Of a stretch of DNA of 64,000 nucleotides, positions 7,491-16,996 are shown piece after piece (within the stretch, counting starts at the first letter, position 1; every line of letters starts with the position of its first letter). The notes under the pieces are model-generated. The model worked only from the letters and a program-made list of their open reading frames with translations. It was not told where the DNA came from and did no database searches. Source of the DNA: JBFHQE01 sp041592335 (GTDB lineage: Bacteria > Pseudomonadota > Gammaproteobacteria > Thiohalobacterales > Thiohalobacteraceae); NCBI GenBank assembly GCA_041592335.1, contig JBFHQE010000011.1, positions 31,809 through 95,808 on the forward strand. Direction: 5' to 3'. The translations under genes and the position numbers were made by a program.

Positions 7491-8804
7491 TTAAATTGCA
7501 AACGGATCGCGCAGCACGATGGTATCGGCCCGATCGGGACCGGTTGAAATAATGTCCACCGGCACACCGACAACTTCCTCGATCTTCTTGATATAGGCCT
7601 TGGCATTCGCCGGCAGCTCGTCGTATTCACGCACACCCACGGTACTTTCCGACCAGCCCGGTACTTCAATGTATTCCGGCATGCATTGCTCATAGGCATC
7701 CGCACCGATCGGAGGCGCATCGACTGTCTTGCCATCGCACTGATAACCGGTCGCAATGCGCAGCGTTTCCAGACCATCCAGCACGTCCATCTTGGTCAGG
7801 CAAATGCCGGTCAGACTGTTGATCTGGGCCGAACGGCGCAGACTTACCGCATCCAGCCAGCCACAACGACGTGGACGGCCGGTCGTGGAACCGAATTCAT
7901 GACCCAGCTTTGCCATGTGCGCGCCAATCGGATCATTCAGGCCAACACCGTCATACAGTTCCGTTGGGAACGGACCCGCACCCACGCGCGTGGTATAAGC
8001 CTTGGTGATACCCAGGATGTAATCCAGATCGCGCGGGCCCACACCGGTCCCGGTACAGGCGCCGCCCGCGGTCGGATTCGATGAAGTGACATAGGGATAT
8101 GTACCGTGATCGATATCCAGCAAGGTACCCTGCGCGCCTTCAAACATGATGTGACCACCGGCCGCGCGGATCTTGTGCAGCTCACCCGTGACATCGGCCA
8201 CCATCGGACGAATCCGCTCGGCCATTTCCAGGCCCTGATCCAGCACCTGCTGGAAATCCACGGTATCCGTCTTGAAATAATTCTTTAGCGCGAAGTTGTG
8301 ATAATCCAGCACTTCGCCGAGACGCGCCGCAAAACGTTCGCGGTGCAGCATGTCGCCAACCTTCAGGCCGCGACGCGAAATCTTGTCTTCATAAGCCGGA
8401 CCGATGCCGCGCCCGGTAGTGCCGATGGCCTTCTTGCCACGCGCCAGCTCGCGCGCCTGGTCCAGCGCAACGTGGTACGGCAGAATCAGTGTGCAGGCCT
8501 CGCTGATATTCAAACGGGCGGCAACGTCCACACCGCTTTCGTTTAGCATTTCCATTTCTTTCAACAGCGCTTCCGGCGACAGCACCACACCGTTGCCGAT
8601 GAAACATTTCACCTTTTCGCGCAGGATGCCGGAAGGGATCAGGTGCAGGACGGTTTTCTTGCCGTCGATAACCAGCGTATGGCCGGCATTATGCCCGCCC
8701 TGGAAACGCACCACCGCCGCGGCCTGATCGGTTAACAGATCAACAACCTTGCCCTTACCTTCATCGCCCCATTGGGTACCGATAACAACTACATTTCTTC
8801 CCAT
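7491..8804 (-). CDS. purA: Adenylosuccinate synthetase
   Basis: A 437-residue enzyme joining IMP and aspartate with GTP to form adenylosuccinate, the first committed step to AMP. The N-terminal GTQWGDEGKGKVVDLL carries the catalytic Asp and the P-loop; GHNAGHT, the GRGIGPAYEDKISRRGLK segment, QGTLLDIDHGTYPYVTSSN and the STTGRPRRCGW aspartate-loop are intact. It lies 31 bp after hisZ and looks co-transcribed with it, ending at a strong bidirectional terminator. Confidence 0.98.
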   Translation of the reverse strand: MGRNVVVIGTQWGDEGKGKVVDLLTDQAAAVVRFQGGHNAGHTLVIDGKKTVLHLIPSGILREKVKCFIGNGVVLSPEALLKEMEMLNESGVDVAARLNISEACTLILPYHVALDQARELARGKKAIGTTGRGIGPAYEDKISRRGLKVGDMLHRERFAARLGEVLDYHNFALKNYFKTDTVDFQQVLDQGLEMAERIRPMVADVTGELHKIRAAGGHIMFEGAQGTLLDIDHGTYPYVTSSNPTAGGACTGTGVGPRDLDYILGITKAYTTRVGAGPFPTELYDGVGLNDPIGAHMAKLGHEFGSTTGRPRRCGWLDAVSLRRSAQINSLTGICLTKMDVLDGLETLRIATGYQCDGKTVDAPPIGADAYEQCMPEYIEVPGWSESTVGVREYDELPANAKAYIKKIEEVVGVPVDIISTGPDRADTIVLRDPFAI

Positions 8805-8835
8805 TGATTTTCTCTCTTAGTAACAACGAGGCGAC

Positions 8836-10002
8836 TCAGGCCTGCACATTCCAACCATTCTGCTGTTTGACCAGACGCAGGCCACCAGTCGGCACGGACT
8901 GACCCGGCATCAACTGCACCACGCGTTCCCCTGTAGCACGTAATTCACGCATCTTTTCCTGCAATGCCACGTCATCATCCGCGGGCGCGAAGATCATGGC
9001 ATGCGATTCAGTTGCAACATTACCCAGCGCGATCAGCGTTTTCAGATCGGTACTGAAGCCGGTTGCGGCACGCTTGCGACCGAATATCTCGCCGATATTG
9101 TCGTAACGGCCGCCACGCGCAACCTCCTGCCCCGAACCCGGCACAAATGCCGCAAACACAATTCCTGTTTTATAACCGTAACCGCGCAATTCAGCCAGAT
9201 CGAAATTCAAGGGCACTGTCGGCCACTGCCGCGCCACCCGATCGCCGATCGCCTGCAAGGTATCCATGGCCTCTGTTACGTCTGCTGAACAACCTGAAAG
9301 CTGCTGCCTCGCCTTGTCCAGCACCTGGCGATCACCGTGCAGCGTGGCCAGCGCACTCAGCCTTGTCCGGTCATCGCTGCCGATATCCATCGTCGCGAGC
9401 AACTGATTGATCTCGGGTAACGCCTTGCGCTGCAACACGTCGAACAAATCCGCTTCCGCTTCATCCCCAAGACCTGCCTGCTCGGCCAGTCCACGGAAAA
9501 TACCAACATGACCAAGATCCATATGTACGTCGTTCAACCCGGTCAGTTTCAGCGTCTCCAAACACAGGTTAATGATTTCCAGGTCTGCTTCCATGCCCGC
9601 ATGCCCGAATAACTCGGCACCAACCTGCAGCGGACTGCGTGAACCGGCGAAGCCATCGGGACGCGTATGTAACACGGTGCCCAGATAGCACAGCCGGGTC
9701 GGGTCGTTGCTCTTTATGGCGTGCGCATCGATGCGCGCCATCTGCGGCGTCATGTCCGCGCGCAGCCCCATCATACGCCCGGTCAGCTGGTCGATCAGCT
9801 TGAACGTGGATAAATCGAGATCGCGCCCCGAACCGGCCGACAGCGACTCCAGGAATTCAATCATGGGCGGGATGATCAGTTCATAGCCCCAGCTGCGGAA
9901 CATGTCGAGCAACCGGCGACGCAGCACCTCCGCCCGCCAGGCCGGTTCCGGCAGCATTTCCTGAATGCCTTCCGGCAATAACCAATGATCTTTTGCTGAC
10001 AT
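8836..10002 (-). CDS. hisZ: ATP phosphoribosyltransferase regulatory subunit
   Basis: A 388-residue HisRS-like protein (LLPEGIQEMLPEPAWRAEVL start, class II motif-like ADMTPQMARIDA) lacking the anticodon-binding domain. HisZ is required for activity and histidine feedback of short-form HisG; such a 213-residue HisG is encoded at 57308-57949. HisZ sits between yjeT and purA as in pseudomonads and relatives, directly abutting yjeT (the start codon follows its stop). Confidence 0.95.
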   Translation of the reverse strand: MSAKDHWLLPEGIQEMLPEPAWRAEVLRRRLLDMFRSWGYELIIPPMIEFLESLSAGSGRDLDLSTFKLIDQLTGRMMGLRADMTPQMARIDAHAIKSNDPTRLCYLGTVLHTRPDGFAGSRSPLQVGAELFGHAGMEADLEIINLCLETLKLTGLNDVHMDLGHVGIFRGLAEQAGLGDEAEADLFDVLQRKALPEINQLLATMDIGSDDRTRLSALATLHGDRQVLDKARQQLSGCSADVTEAMDTLQAIGDRVARQWPTVPLNFDLAELRGYGYKTGIVFAAFVPGSGQEVARGGRYDNIGEIFGRKRAATGFSTDLKTLIALGNVATESHAMIFAPADDDVALQEKMRELRATGERVVQLMPGQSVPTGGLRLVKQQNGWNVQA

Positions 10003-10188
10003 TTAACGCACCCAATACAGCAGGACGAGTCCCGCCACCATACTCAGTAATCCCATTATCCGCAGGGCCCGGTCATCCATCTGCAGAATCTTCTGCATGG
10101 ATTCCTTGAATCCCCGCGGACTCAAAAACGGGATTATACCCTCGATGATCATGACCAGTGCCAGTGCCGCAAGCAGATCATTCCACAC
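10003..10188 (-). CDS. yjeT: DUF2065 small membrane protein (YjeT-like)
   Basis: A 61-residue protein with two hydrophobic helices: residues 4-20 (LLAALALVMIIEGIIPF) and about 43-59 (LRIMGLLSMVAGLVLLYW), joined by a basic loop around SPRGFKESMQKIL. It matches the DUF2065/YjeT family in length, topology and location between hflC and purA/hisZ. Function is unknown; its position suggests a link to the HflKC membrane complex, an inference from context only. Confidence 0.9.
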   Translation of the reverse strand: MWNDLLAALALVMIIEGIIPFLSPRGFKESMQKILQMDDRALRIMGLLSMVAGLVLLYWVR

Positions 10189-10202
10189 AACAGTCTATCC
10201 AG

Positions 10203-10226
10203 AAAAAACCGGGCTCACGCCCGGTT
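10203..10226 (-). terminator. Rho-independent terminator after hflC
   Basis: On the minus strand AACCGGGC GTGA GCCCGGTT is an 8-bp perfect stem with a 4-nt loop followed by a T6 run. It lies 27 bp past the hflC stop and upstream of yjeT, so hfq-hflXKC transcription probably ends largely here. Confidence 0.85.
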
Positions 10227-10252
10227 GGATACAGAATAGAGACAGACCGGGG

Positions 10253-11128
10253 TCAACGCGAACCCCCGGCATTAACGAAATATTCAAAAAACTCCGAATC
10301 CGGCTCGAGCACCAGCACATCGTCCTTGCTGTCAAAGGTATTTCGATAGGCCTCCATGGAGCGGTAGAACTCGTAGAAATCCGCGTCCGAACCATAGGCC
10401 TTGGCATAAGTCTCGGTTGCCTTGGCATCACCCGCACCGCGAATTTCCTCGGCCTTACGACGCGCACCCGCCAGGATCTCGGTCCGTTCACGATCGGCGC
10501 GCGCACGAATGATACGGGCTTCCTTCTCACCCTTGGCGCGATGCTCCTTGGCGATTCGTTCACGTTCGGCACGCATACGTTCGAACACCGAGCTGGCTAC
10601 GTTGGCCGGCAGCTCGATCTGCTTGATACGCACATCGACAACCTGGATACCGAACTGTCCCATCTTGCTGTCGACGTTATTGGTGACATTCGCCATGATC
10701 TGGACCCGGTCGCCCGAGACCACTTCCTTGATGGTGCGGTTACCCAACTCAGCCTGGAGGCCGTCCTTGATGGTTTGCGCCAATCGTGAAGCAGCATCCA
10801 TTTCACGACCGCCAAACGCGCGGTAGAAACTTTCGATATTGGATATGCGCCATTTGACGAAATAATCGACCAGCACATTTTTCTTTTCACCCGTCAGAAT
10901 CTGTTCCGGCTGCGAGTCCAGAGTCAGCACGCGGCGATCGAATTTCTGCACGTTGTTGACGAAGGGAAACTTGAAATAGAAACCCGGTTCAAACTCCGAA
11001 CGGACGATTTCACCCAACTGGAACTTGATCGCCAGCTGGCGCTCGTCTACAACAAATACACTGTTCCAGCCGAGAAAGGCCAATAATGCAACAACAATCA
11101 GCAAGGGCATTTTTAACGCGTTCATCAA
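10253..11128 (-). CDS. hflC: Protease modulator HflC
   Basis: A 291-residue SPFH protein with one N-terminal membrane segment (residues 7-24, MPLLIVVALLAFLGWNSVFVV) and a periplasmic prohibitin domain (VDERQLAIKFQLGEIV...EQILTGEKKNVLVDYFVKW), then a Glu/Arg/Ala-rich coiled coil (RIAKEHRAKGEKEARIIR). It assembles with HflK into the large cage around the FtsH protease that regulates turnover of membrane and phage proteins. Its ATG overlaps the hflK stop by 4 nt. Confidence 0.96.
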   Translation of the reverse strand: MMNALKMPLLIVVALLAFLGWNSVFVVDERQLAIKFQLGEIVRSEFEPGFYFKFPFVNNVQKFDRRVLTLDSQPEQILTGEKKNVLVDYFVKWRISNIESFYRAFGGREMDAASRLAQTIKDGLQAELGNRTIKEVVSGDRVQIMANVTNNVDSKMGQFGIQVVDVRIKQIELPANVASSVFERMRAERERIAKEHRAKGEKEARIIRARADRERTEILAGARRKAEEIRGAGDAKATETYAKAYGSDADFYEFYRSMEAYRNTFDSKDDVLVLEPDSEFFEYFVNAGGSR

Positions 11129-12276
11129 CGACCCTCCCGCAGGCGCAAAGCATCGGCCTGCTGACGGCTGGTAGTGGCGCCGCCGCCAACGTTGAAATCT
11201 TCCGGTCGTGAAGACGTGGAAGAACCAGTGACTGAACGGTTCTTGTTACCCAGGAACTGATCCAGTGGCAAATACATGATGCTGTTACCCTGATCCATTT
11301 TGATCATTACTTTACTGGTTGAACTCAGCACATCTTCCATTGTGTCCAGGTAGATGCGCTTACGCGTGACCGCGGGCGCCTTCTTGTATTCCGCCAGCGT
11401 CTGCAGGAAGCGGCTGGTTTCACCCAGTGCTTTTTCGGTTACCTGTTGTTTGTAGGCCTCGGACTCCTGGATCAGGCGTTCGGCATCACCTTCAGCCTTC
11501 GGGATGATGTCGCGCTCGTAGGCTTCCGCCTGTTTCTTGAAGCGGTCTTCGTCCTCGCGCGCCTTGATGGCATCGTCAAACGCCGCCTGCACTTCCTGCG
11601 GGGGCTGCGCGCTTTCCAGGTTGACCTTGCTGACGCGCAGGCCGGTTTTGTAACGATCCAGCAGATCCTGAATGTTGGCTGCGGTTTCGTTTACCAGCAC
11701 TTCACGACCGCCGGTTTCGGACAGGATGTCGTCCAGTTTCTTGGAACCGACCACTTCGCGCAGCGCGCTCTCGGTGGCCTCTTTCAAGGTAACGTCCGGT
11801 TCTTTGACGTTAAACAGATAGTCTTCGGCATTCTTAACCTGGTATTGCACGGAAAGCGCAATCTGGATCAGGTTTTCATCGGCGGTCAGCATCTGTGCCC
11901 GATGTTGCGCGGGACGCAGCTGGTCAACGTTCACCGTCAAGACCTGTTCGACTGGATAAGGAATATGCCAGTGCGGACCTTCACCCACGGTGGTGTAGTT
12001 TTTACCGAAGCGCAACACCACGCCACGCTCGGCGGGATCGATGATGTACACCCCGGATGCCAGCCAGACCAGCAGGGCAATCGCGACAATCAGGCTTATG
12101 CCAAAGGTCCCGGCATTTCCGCCACCGGACGAACGGCCACCCTTGCGGCCACCGAACAGGCCAGAAAACTTGTCCTGCATCTTGCGTACAACTTCATCGA
12201 GATCGGGAGGTCCCTGATCTCCACCGCGACCCCCCCAGGGATCCTGATTATTTCCACCCGGCTCATTCCAGGCCAT
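11125..12276 (-). CDS. hflK: FtsH protease activity modulator HflK
   Basis: A 383-residue SPFH protein. A Gly/Pro/Asp-rich cytoplasmic N-terminus (MAWNEPGGNNQDPWGGRGG), as in other HflKs, is followed by one membrane helix (about 58-77, FGISLIVAIALLVWLASGVY), a band-7 domain (IIDPAERGVVLRFGKNYTTV) and a long charged helix (FKKQAEAYERDIIPKAEGD). It forms the HflKC cage with the next gene's product. Confidence 0.96.
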   Translation of the reverse strand: MAWNEPGGNNQDPWGGRGGDQGPPDLDEVVRKMQDKFSGLFGGRKGGRSSGGGNAGTFGISLIVAIALLVWLASGVYIIDPAERGVVLRFGKNYTTVGEGPHWHIPYPVEQVLTVNVDQLRPAQHRAQMLTADENLIQIALSVQYQVKNAEDYLFNVKEPDVTLKEATESALREVVGSKKLDDILSETGGREVLVNETAANIQDLLDRYKTGLRVSKVNLESAQPPQEVQAAFDDAIKAREDEDRFKKQAEAYERDIIPKAEGDAERLIQESEAYKQQVTEKALGETSRFLQTLAEYKKAPAVTRKRIYLDTMEDVLSSTSKVMIKMDQGNSIMYLPLDQFLGNKNRSVTGSSTSSRPEDFNVGGGATTSRQQADALRLREGR

Positions 12277-12314
12277 CGACTACTCCTAACGGATTGGCGC
12301 ACAAAGCGCTGATT

Positions 12315-13634
12315 CTAGAGAGATGAATCCCCGGCCGCAAGGCGCGGAGGATCCCTAAAAGCCTGCAGTTCAGGCGTGATCTTGGCCTTCGCGCAAAAAC
12401 GGGCAAATTCTGCCTGCGGCAACGCCAGCTTCAGCCAGCAATTGCCCTGCTCGTCGACCTGCTCTTCCTGGACCGCGCCAGCCGCATAAAATTCCGCACG
12501 CCAGCGGCCCTGCCCCGGCGGGAGGCACAGCCAGCCACGCGCCATGGCACCGCCCAGGCAGCGTGCAATCGCCGCCATCAGCTCATCCAGACCGGCGCCG
12601 GTCACGGCGGAAACCCATACCCGCTGGGGGCGCCCCTCGGCATCGCTTTCCACCCGTGGCGCCTCATCGGCGAGATCGATCTTGTTATAGACCAGCAGCT
12701 GCGGCAGGTCCTCGGCCTCGATTTCTTTCAATACCTGGTTCACGTGACCAATCCGCTCCTGGCGATCGGCATCACTGACATCCACCACGTGCAGCAGTAA
12801 ATCGGCATTGCGGGTTTCTTCCAGCGTGGAGCGGAAAGCCGCGACCAGGTCATGCGGCAGATGCTTAATGAACCCTACCGTATCCGCCAGTACAACGGGA
12901 CCGATTTCCGGGACCAATACCCGCCGCAAGGTCGGATCCAGGGTGGCAAACAGCTGGTCAGCCGCGTAGACCTCGGCCTCGGTGAGACGATTAAAGAGCG
13001 TGGATTTGCCGGCATTGGTATAACCCACCAGGGACACCGTCGGCACTTCCGCCCGCTGCCGGGCGCGTCGTCCCTGCTCGCGCTGGCGCTGTACTTTTTC
13101 CAGCCGTTTGTGCAACTGCTTAATGCGCGCGGCCAGCAAACGCCGGTCGGTTTCAAGCTGGGTTTCGCCAGGACCACGCAGGCCAATACCGCCCTTTTGC
13201 CGCTCCAGATGCGTCCAGCCACGCACCAGCCGCGTTGACAGGTGCTTCAGCTGCGCGAGTTCAACCTGCAGCTTCCCTTCGAACGAACGGGCGCGCTGGG
13301 CAAAAATATCCAGGATCAAACCGGTGCGATCCAGTACCCGGCATTGCAACAGGCGCTCGAGATTACGTTCCTGGCTTGGACTCAAGGAATGATTGAACAA
13401 CACCAAAGCCACTTCATCATCGGCGATGCGTTGTTGCAGCTCTTCGGCCTTGCCGGCACCGATGAAATAACGGGGGTCGGGATGCTTTCGCGTGGACGTG
13501 ACCTGACCCACTATCTCCGCGCCAGCGGAGCGGGCAAGTTCAGTAAATTCCTGGAGATCTTCGGCGTCTTTCTCGTCGTTAAGAAAGACGTGTACGAGGA
13601 GTGCGCGTTCACCCGCCTGGGGACGTTCAAACAA
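12315..13634 (-). CDS. hflX: GTPase HflX
   Basis: A 439-residue OBG-HflX family ribosome-associated GTPase that splits stalled or heat-damaged 70S ribosomes. N-terminal HflX domain with GAGKAEELQQRI and VLFNHSLSPSQERNLE; the linker helix contains GLRGPGETQLETDRRLL; the G domain has G1 GYTNAGKST, G3 DTVGFIKHLP and G4 NKID. It follows hfq by 26 bp in the conserved miaA-hfq-hflXKC order. Confidence 0.97.
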   Translation of the reverse strand: MFERPQAGERALLVHVFLNDEKDAEDLQEFTELARSAGAEIVGQVTSTRKHPDPRYFIGAGKAEELQQRIADDEVALVLFNHSLSPSQERNLERLLQCRVLDRTGLILDIFAQRARSFEGKLQVELAQLKHLSTRLVRGWTHLERQKGGIGLRGPGETQLETDRRLLAARIKQLHKRLEKVQRQREQGRRARQRAEVPTVSLVGYTNAGKSTLFNRLTEAEVYAADQLFATLDPTLRRVLVPEIGPVVLADTVGFIKHLPHDLVAAFRSTLEETRNADLLLHVVDVSDADRQERIGHVNQVLKEIEAEDLPQLLVYNKIDLADEAPRVESDAEGRPQRVWVSAVTGAGLDELMAAIARCLGGAMARGWLCLPPGQGRWRAEFYAAGAVQEEQVDEQGNCWLKLALPQAEFARFCAKAKITPELQAFRDPPRLAAGDSSL

Positions 13635-13660
13635 GGCGCGTCCCCAGGCAAATGGAGGGG

Positions 13661-13915
13661 TTAGACATTACCGGGTTCGGGGGCATCGTCACCATTGTTG
13701 TGTTGCATCTTGACATTACGGGCAGGCACCACCGTAGAGATAGCATGCTTGTATACCATCTGGCTGACACTGTTTTTCAACAGCACCACAAATTGATCGA
13801 AAGATTCGATTTGCCCCTGCAGCTTGATTCCATTTACCAGGTAAATCGAAACCGGCACTCGTTCCTTACGCAAGGTATTCAGGAAAGGTTCTTGTAATGA
13901 CTGTCCACGGGCCAT
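13661..13915 (-). CDS. hfq: RNA chaperone Hfq
   Basis: An 84-residue Sm-like protein. Sm1 runs through QEPFLNTLRKERVPVSIYLV and IKLQGQIESFDQFVVLLKN; Sm2 is the canonical YKHAISTVVP. The disordered C-terminal tail is short (about 17 residues), as in many non-enteric gammaproteobacteria. AAAAAGGAG lies at good spacing before the ATG. The 286-bp gap upstream (13916-14201) holds a small GAGCC/GGCTC hairpin and AT-rich stretches that could be the hfq promoter, but I see no convincing -35/-10 pair. Confidence 0.97.
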   Translation of the reverse strand: MARGQSLQEPFLNTLRKERVPVSIYLVNGIKLQGQIESFDQFVVLLKNSVSQMVYKHAISTVVPARNVKMQHNNGDDAPEPGNV

Positions 13916-14201
13916 TTGTTGCTCCTTTTTGTTGTGTATGAGCCATCAAGGCCGGCTCACTATAAACTATAGCCTGTTCATCTAAACCCGACTTTGGACC
14001 ATTACCCCAGTTGGCTAGTAATAAACCAGCAGAATGGGAGTGGGGGTAGTCTCGTCTCGAAGTATAAAAGGTGCTCGATGAAGATGCGTTAGTTATATTG
14101 GATTAATAATTAAATTCAATAAATTTCCAGATCGCCAAACAGCCCGCCGCTTCATAACCAATTCTGACAACGAACTGACAATAGCATAGCGTGTAATCCT
14201 G

Positions 14202-15143
14202 CTATTGTAAAAATTCCGCAGATCCCAATACCGCCAGGGCATTTTGCATGACAGACCCCGGTTCTCCGCCCAGCCACTGGGCCGATGATTCCTTCCGCAG
14301 CCAGGTGAATTGCCGCTTGGCGTATTGCCGCGTGGCAATAATGCCACGCTCAACCGCCTCGTCCAGCGCCCCTTCACCCGACAGATACTGCCATAACTGA
14401 CGATACCCCACGGCACGCACCGACGGGAGGTTGGGATGCAGATCCGCTCTCTGATAGAGACGCTCGACTTCGGCCAATAATCCCTGTTCCATCATCTGAT
14501 GGAAGCGAAGCGCAATCCGCTCATGCAGAACGGCCCGATCCTCCGGCGCCACCACCAGCTTGAGCAGCGGTCGGCGCGGCTCGCTCATTTCCTTTGCCTG
14601 GATACGACTGATTGGTTCGCCGGTCAGTTCATACACCTCCAGCGCACGCAGAATCCGTTGCGGGTCATTGGGGTGGATCCGCGCACCCGCCTGGGGATCA
14701 ACCTCGGTCAACCGGGCATGCAAGGCAGCCAACCCCTCCGCCGCCATCCAGTCCGTCAGCCGGGCGCGTACCTCTTCATCGGCATCCGGCATACGCGCCA
14801 GCCCCTCGCCAAGGGCACGAAAATACAATCCTGTACCACCTACCAACAACGGCCAGCGCCCGGCCGCTTCGATACGGGCAATCTCGCGCTCAGCGTCTTT
14901 CACAAAACGCGCCGCGGAATAGGATTCGGCAGGGTCGAGAAAATCGATCAGGGCATGCGGGGCCATTGCCAGCGTGGCCGCGTCGGGTTTGGCAGTGCCA
15001 ATGTCCATATCCCGATAGATCATGGCGGAATCGACACTGATGATCTCAAACGGAAAGCGCTGCACCAGCTCCACCGCCAGCGCGGTCTTACCCGAGGCGG
15101 TCGGACCCATAATGCAGATGAGGGGTTTGGAAAACTCATTCAT
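14202..15143 (-). CDS. miaA: tRNA dimethylallyltransferase
   Basis: Transfers the dimethylallyl group to A37 of tRNAs reading UNN codons. P-loop GPTASGKT is near residue 12; ISVDSAMIYRDMDIGTAKP is the substrate Asp/Ser segment; LLVGGTGLYFRAL and RAVGYRQLW are also conserved. I use the ATG at 15143 (about 313 residues). The frame continues to a GTG at 15158, but that start abuts a dispersed repeat and adds MLIFS, not a normal MiaA N-terminus. Confidence 0.95.
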   Translation of the reverse strand: MNEFSKPLICIMGPTASGKTALAVELVQRFPFEIISVDSAMIYRDMDIGTAKPDAATLAMAPHALIDFLDPAESYSAARFVKDAEREIARIEAAGRWPLLVGGTGLYFRALGEGLARMPDADEEVRARLTDWMAAEGLAALHARLTEVDPQAGARIHPNDPQRILRALEVYELTGEPISRIQAKEMSEPRRPLLKLVVAPEDRAVLHERIALRFHQMMEQGLLAEVERLYQRADLHPNLPSVRAVGYRQLWQYLSGEGALDEAVERGIIATRQYAKRQFTWLRKESSAQWLGGEPGSVMQNALAVLGSAEFLQ

Positions 15144-15158
15144 GGAAAAAATTAACAC

Positions 15159-15189
15159 CCCTGGATTCCCGCCTACGCGGGAATGACGG
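15159..15189. repeat. Dispersed palindromic repeat (family A variant)
   Basis: CTGGATTCCCGCCTACGCGG, then gaatgacgg, is an imperfect palindrome filling the gap between mutL and miaA. It resembles the units near 2.0, 54.2 and 57.2 kb. Confidence 0.75.
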
Positions 15190-15197
15190 GTAAAACA

Positions 15198-16976
15198 TTA
15201 TTGGCCTCTAAGAAAACGGCTATCCAGTTCCTGCAGACTGTATTGCACCCAGGTCGGACGGCCGTGATTACACTGCCCGCTACGCTCGGTCTTTTCCATG
15301 TCGCGTAACAGCGCATTCATCTCGGCTATGGTCAGCTGGCGATTGGCGCGTACCGAACCATGACAGGCCATGGTCGAGAGCACTTCGTTTTGCGCTTCCT
15401 GGAGACGCGAACTGATGCCATGCGCAATCAGGTCGGCCAGCACATCGCGCACCAGCGATGCCGCATCCGCCTGCTGTAACAGATTGGGAATCTGCCGCAC
15501 GGCAAGTTGATCAGGCCCGATACGATCAATCTCGAAACCCAGCGTCGAAAACACCTCCGGGTGCTGTTCGGCAACATCCGCTTCCCGCTCGCTGACGGCA
15601 AGAGTAACGGGTACCAACAACGGTTGCGCCTTAATGCCATCGCCCTGATAAGACTGCTTGAGCCGCTCATAGGTAATTCGTTCATGCGCGGCATGAATAT
15701 CCACCACGACCATGCCCCGTGCATTCTGCGCCAGGATATAAATGCCATGCAGCTGCGCCACGGCATAACCGAGCGGATGCTCGCCAGCCTCATCAGCCAA
15801 CACGGGTTGTGGCATCGGCGAGCTTTCGACGTGCGAATCCCTGCTTTCATGCAGGGCCGCGTACAGATTCATCTCTTCTTTCACCGCCAGCGGCATGCGC
15901 GATTGATGAATCGGCATGGGCGAAGAACCTGGAGTTGTTGCTACGGGTGTTACAGCGACGGGCGTCACTGTCCCCGGCCTCACATCCGCGATCGCCTGTT
16001 TCAGTCGGTTATGCAGAAAACCATGTACCAGGCGGCTATCGCGAAATCTGACTTCATGCTTGGCGGGATGCACATTCACATCCACCGCCGCCGGATCCAT
16101 ATCCAGGAACAGCACAAAGGCTGGAAACCTGCCATGAAACATCACGTCCTGATAGGCCTGTTTCACCGCATGACTGATTACCTTGTCGCGCACCACGCGG
16201 CCATTGACGAAAAAATACTGCAGGTCATTCTGGCTACGGGAAAAGGTCGGCAAGCCCATCCAGCCATACAAACGCAGATCGCTCGATTCATGCTCGATGT
16301 AGATGCTCTGATCCACAAATGGCTGACCGCACAGCCTGGCAACACGTTGATCCTTGTCGCCCTGCGAACGCGCGATGGGCAGACGCCAGATCGGTTTGCG
16401 GTTATGACTCAACTGCAGGCCGGTGTTAAAGCGGCTTAAGGCAATGCGTCGCACCACGTCTTCGATGTGCTTGTATTCGGTATTATCGGCGCGCAGGAAT
16501 TTGCGCCGTGCGGGCGTATTGTAAAACAGATCCTGAATCTCGACCGTCGTACCATGCGCATGCGCGACCGGCGTGGCGGGTGCCACATGATCGCTGCCAT
16601 CACCCTGCACCTGCCAGCCGGTGTCATCCTCGGCTGTTCTCGAGGTCAGGCTTAGCCGGGAAACGGAGGCGATACTCGGCAGGGCCTCGCCACGAAAGCC
16701 GAGACTGGCGACATGCTCCAGATCTTCGAGATTGGCGATCTTGCTGGTGGCATGCCGCGACAGGGCAAGCGGTAACTCCTCCCTGCTAATCCCGCAACCG
16801 TCATCCCGAATGCGGATCAGGCGCTTGCCACCCTGTTCCAGGGCGATATCCAGTTCATGCGCCCCGGCATCCAGGCTGTTTTCGAGCAATTCCTTGACGA
16901 CTGATGCCGGACGCTCGACGACTTCACCGGCGGCAATCTGGTTAACAAGCTGAGGGGGGAGCTGGCGTATGGACAT
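15198..16976 (-). CDS. mutL: DNA mismatch repair protein MutL (endonuclease type)
   Basis: A 592-residue GHKL ATPase: NSLDAGA, RDDGCGI and GFRGEALPSI are the three ATP-binding motifs (residues 30-105). A variable linker (about 335-400, proline and histidine rich) leads to the dimerisation domain, which keeps DIHAAHERITYE (DQHA-x2-E-x4-E with Gln to Ile), ACHGSVR and CNHGRPTW. These are the metal-binding motifs of nicking MutL proteins from bacteria without MutH/Dam, so this MutL probably cuts the new strand itself. It lies between amiB and miaA, as is standard. Confidence 0.97.
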   Translation of the reverse strand: MSIRQLPPQLVNQIAAGEVVERPASVVKELLENSLDAGAHELDIALEQGGKRLIRIRDDGCGISREELPLALSRHATSKIANLEDLEHVASLGFRGEALPSIASVSRLSLTSRTAEDDTGWQVQGDGSDHVAPATPVAHAHGTTVEIQDLFYNTPARRKFLRADNTEYKHIEDVVRRIALSRFNTGLQLSHNRKPIWRLPIARSQGDKDQRVARLCGQPFVDQSIYIEHESSDLRLYGWMGLPTFSRSQNDLQYFFVNGRVVRDKVISHAVKQAYQDVMFHGRFPAFVLFLDMDPAAVDVNVHPAKHEVRFRDSRLVHGFLHNRLKQAIADVRPGTVTPVAVTPVATTPGSSPMPIHQSRMPLAVKEEMNLYAALHESRDSHVESSPMPQPVLADEAGEHPLGYAVAQLHGIYILAQNARGMVVVDIHAAHERITYERLKQSYQGDGIKAQPLLVPVTLAVSEREADVAEQHPEVFSTLGFEIDRIGPDQLAVRQIPNLLQQADAASLVRDVLADLIAHGISSRLQEAQNEVLSTMACHGSVRANRQLTIAEMNALLRDMEKTERSGQCNHGRPTWVQYSLQELDSRFLRGQ

Positions 16977-16996
16977 ACGCGCATGGTAGCAAATAT

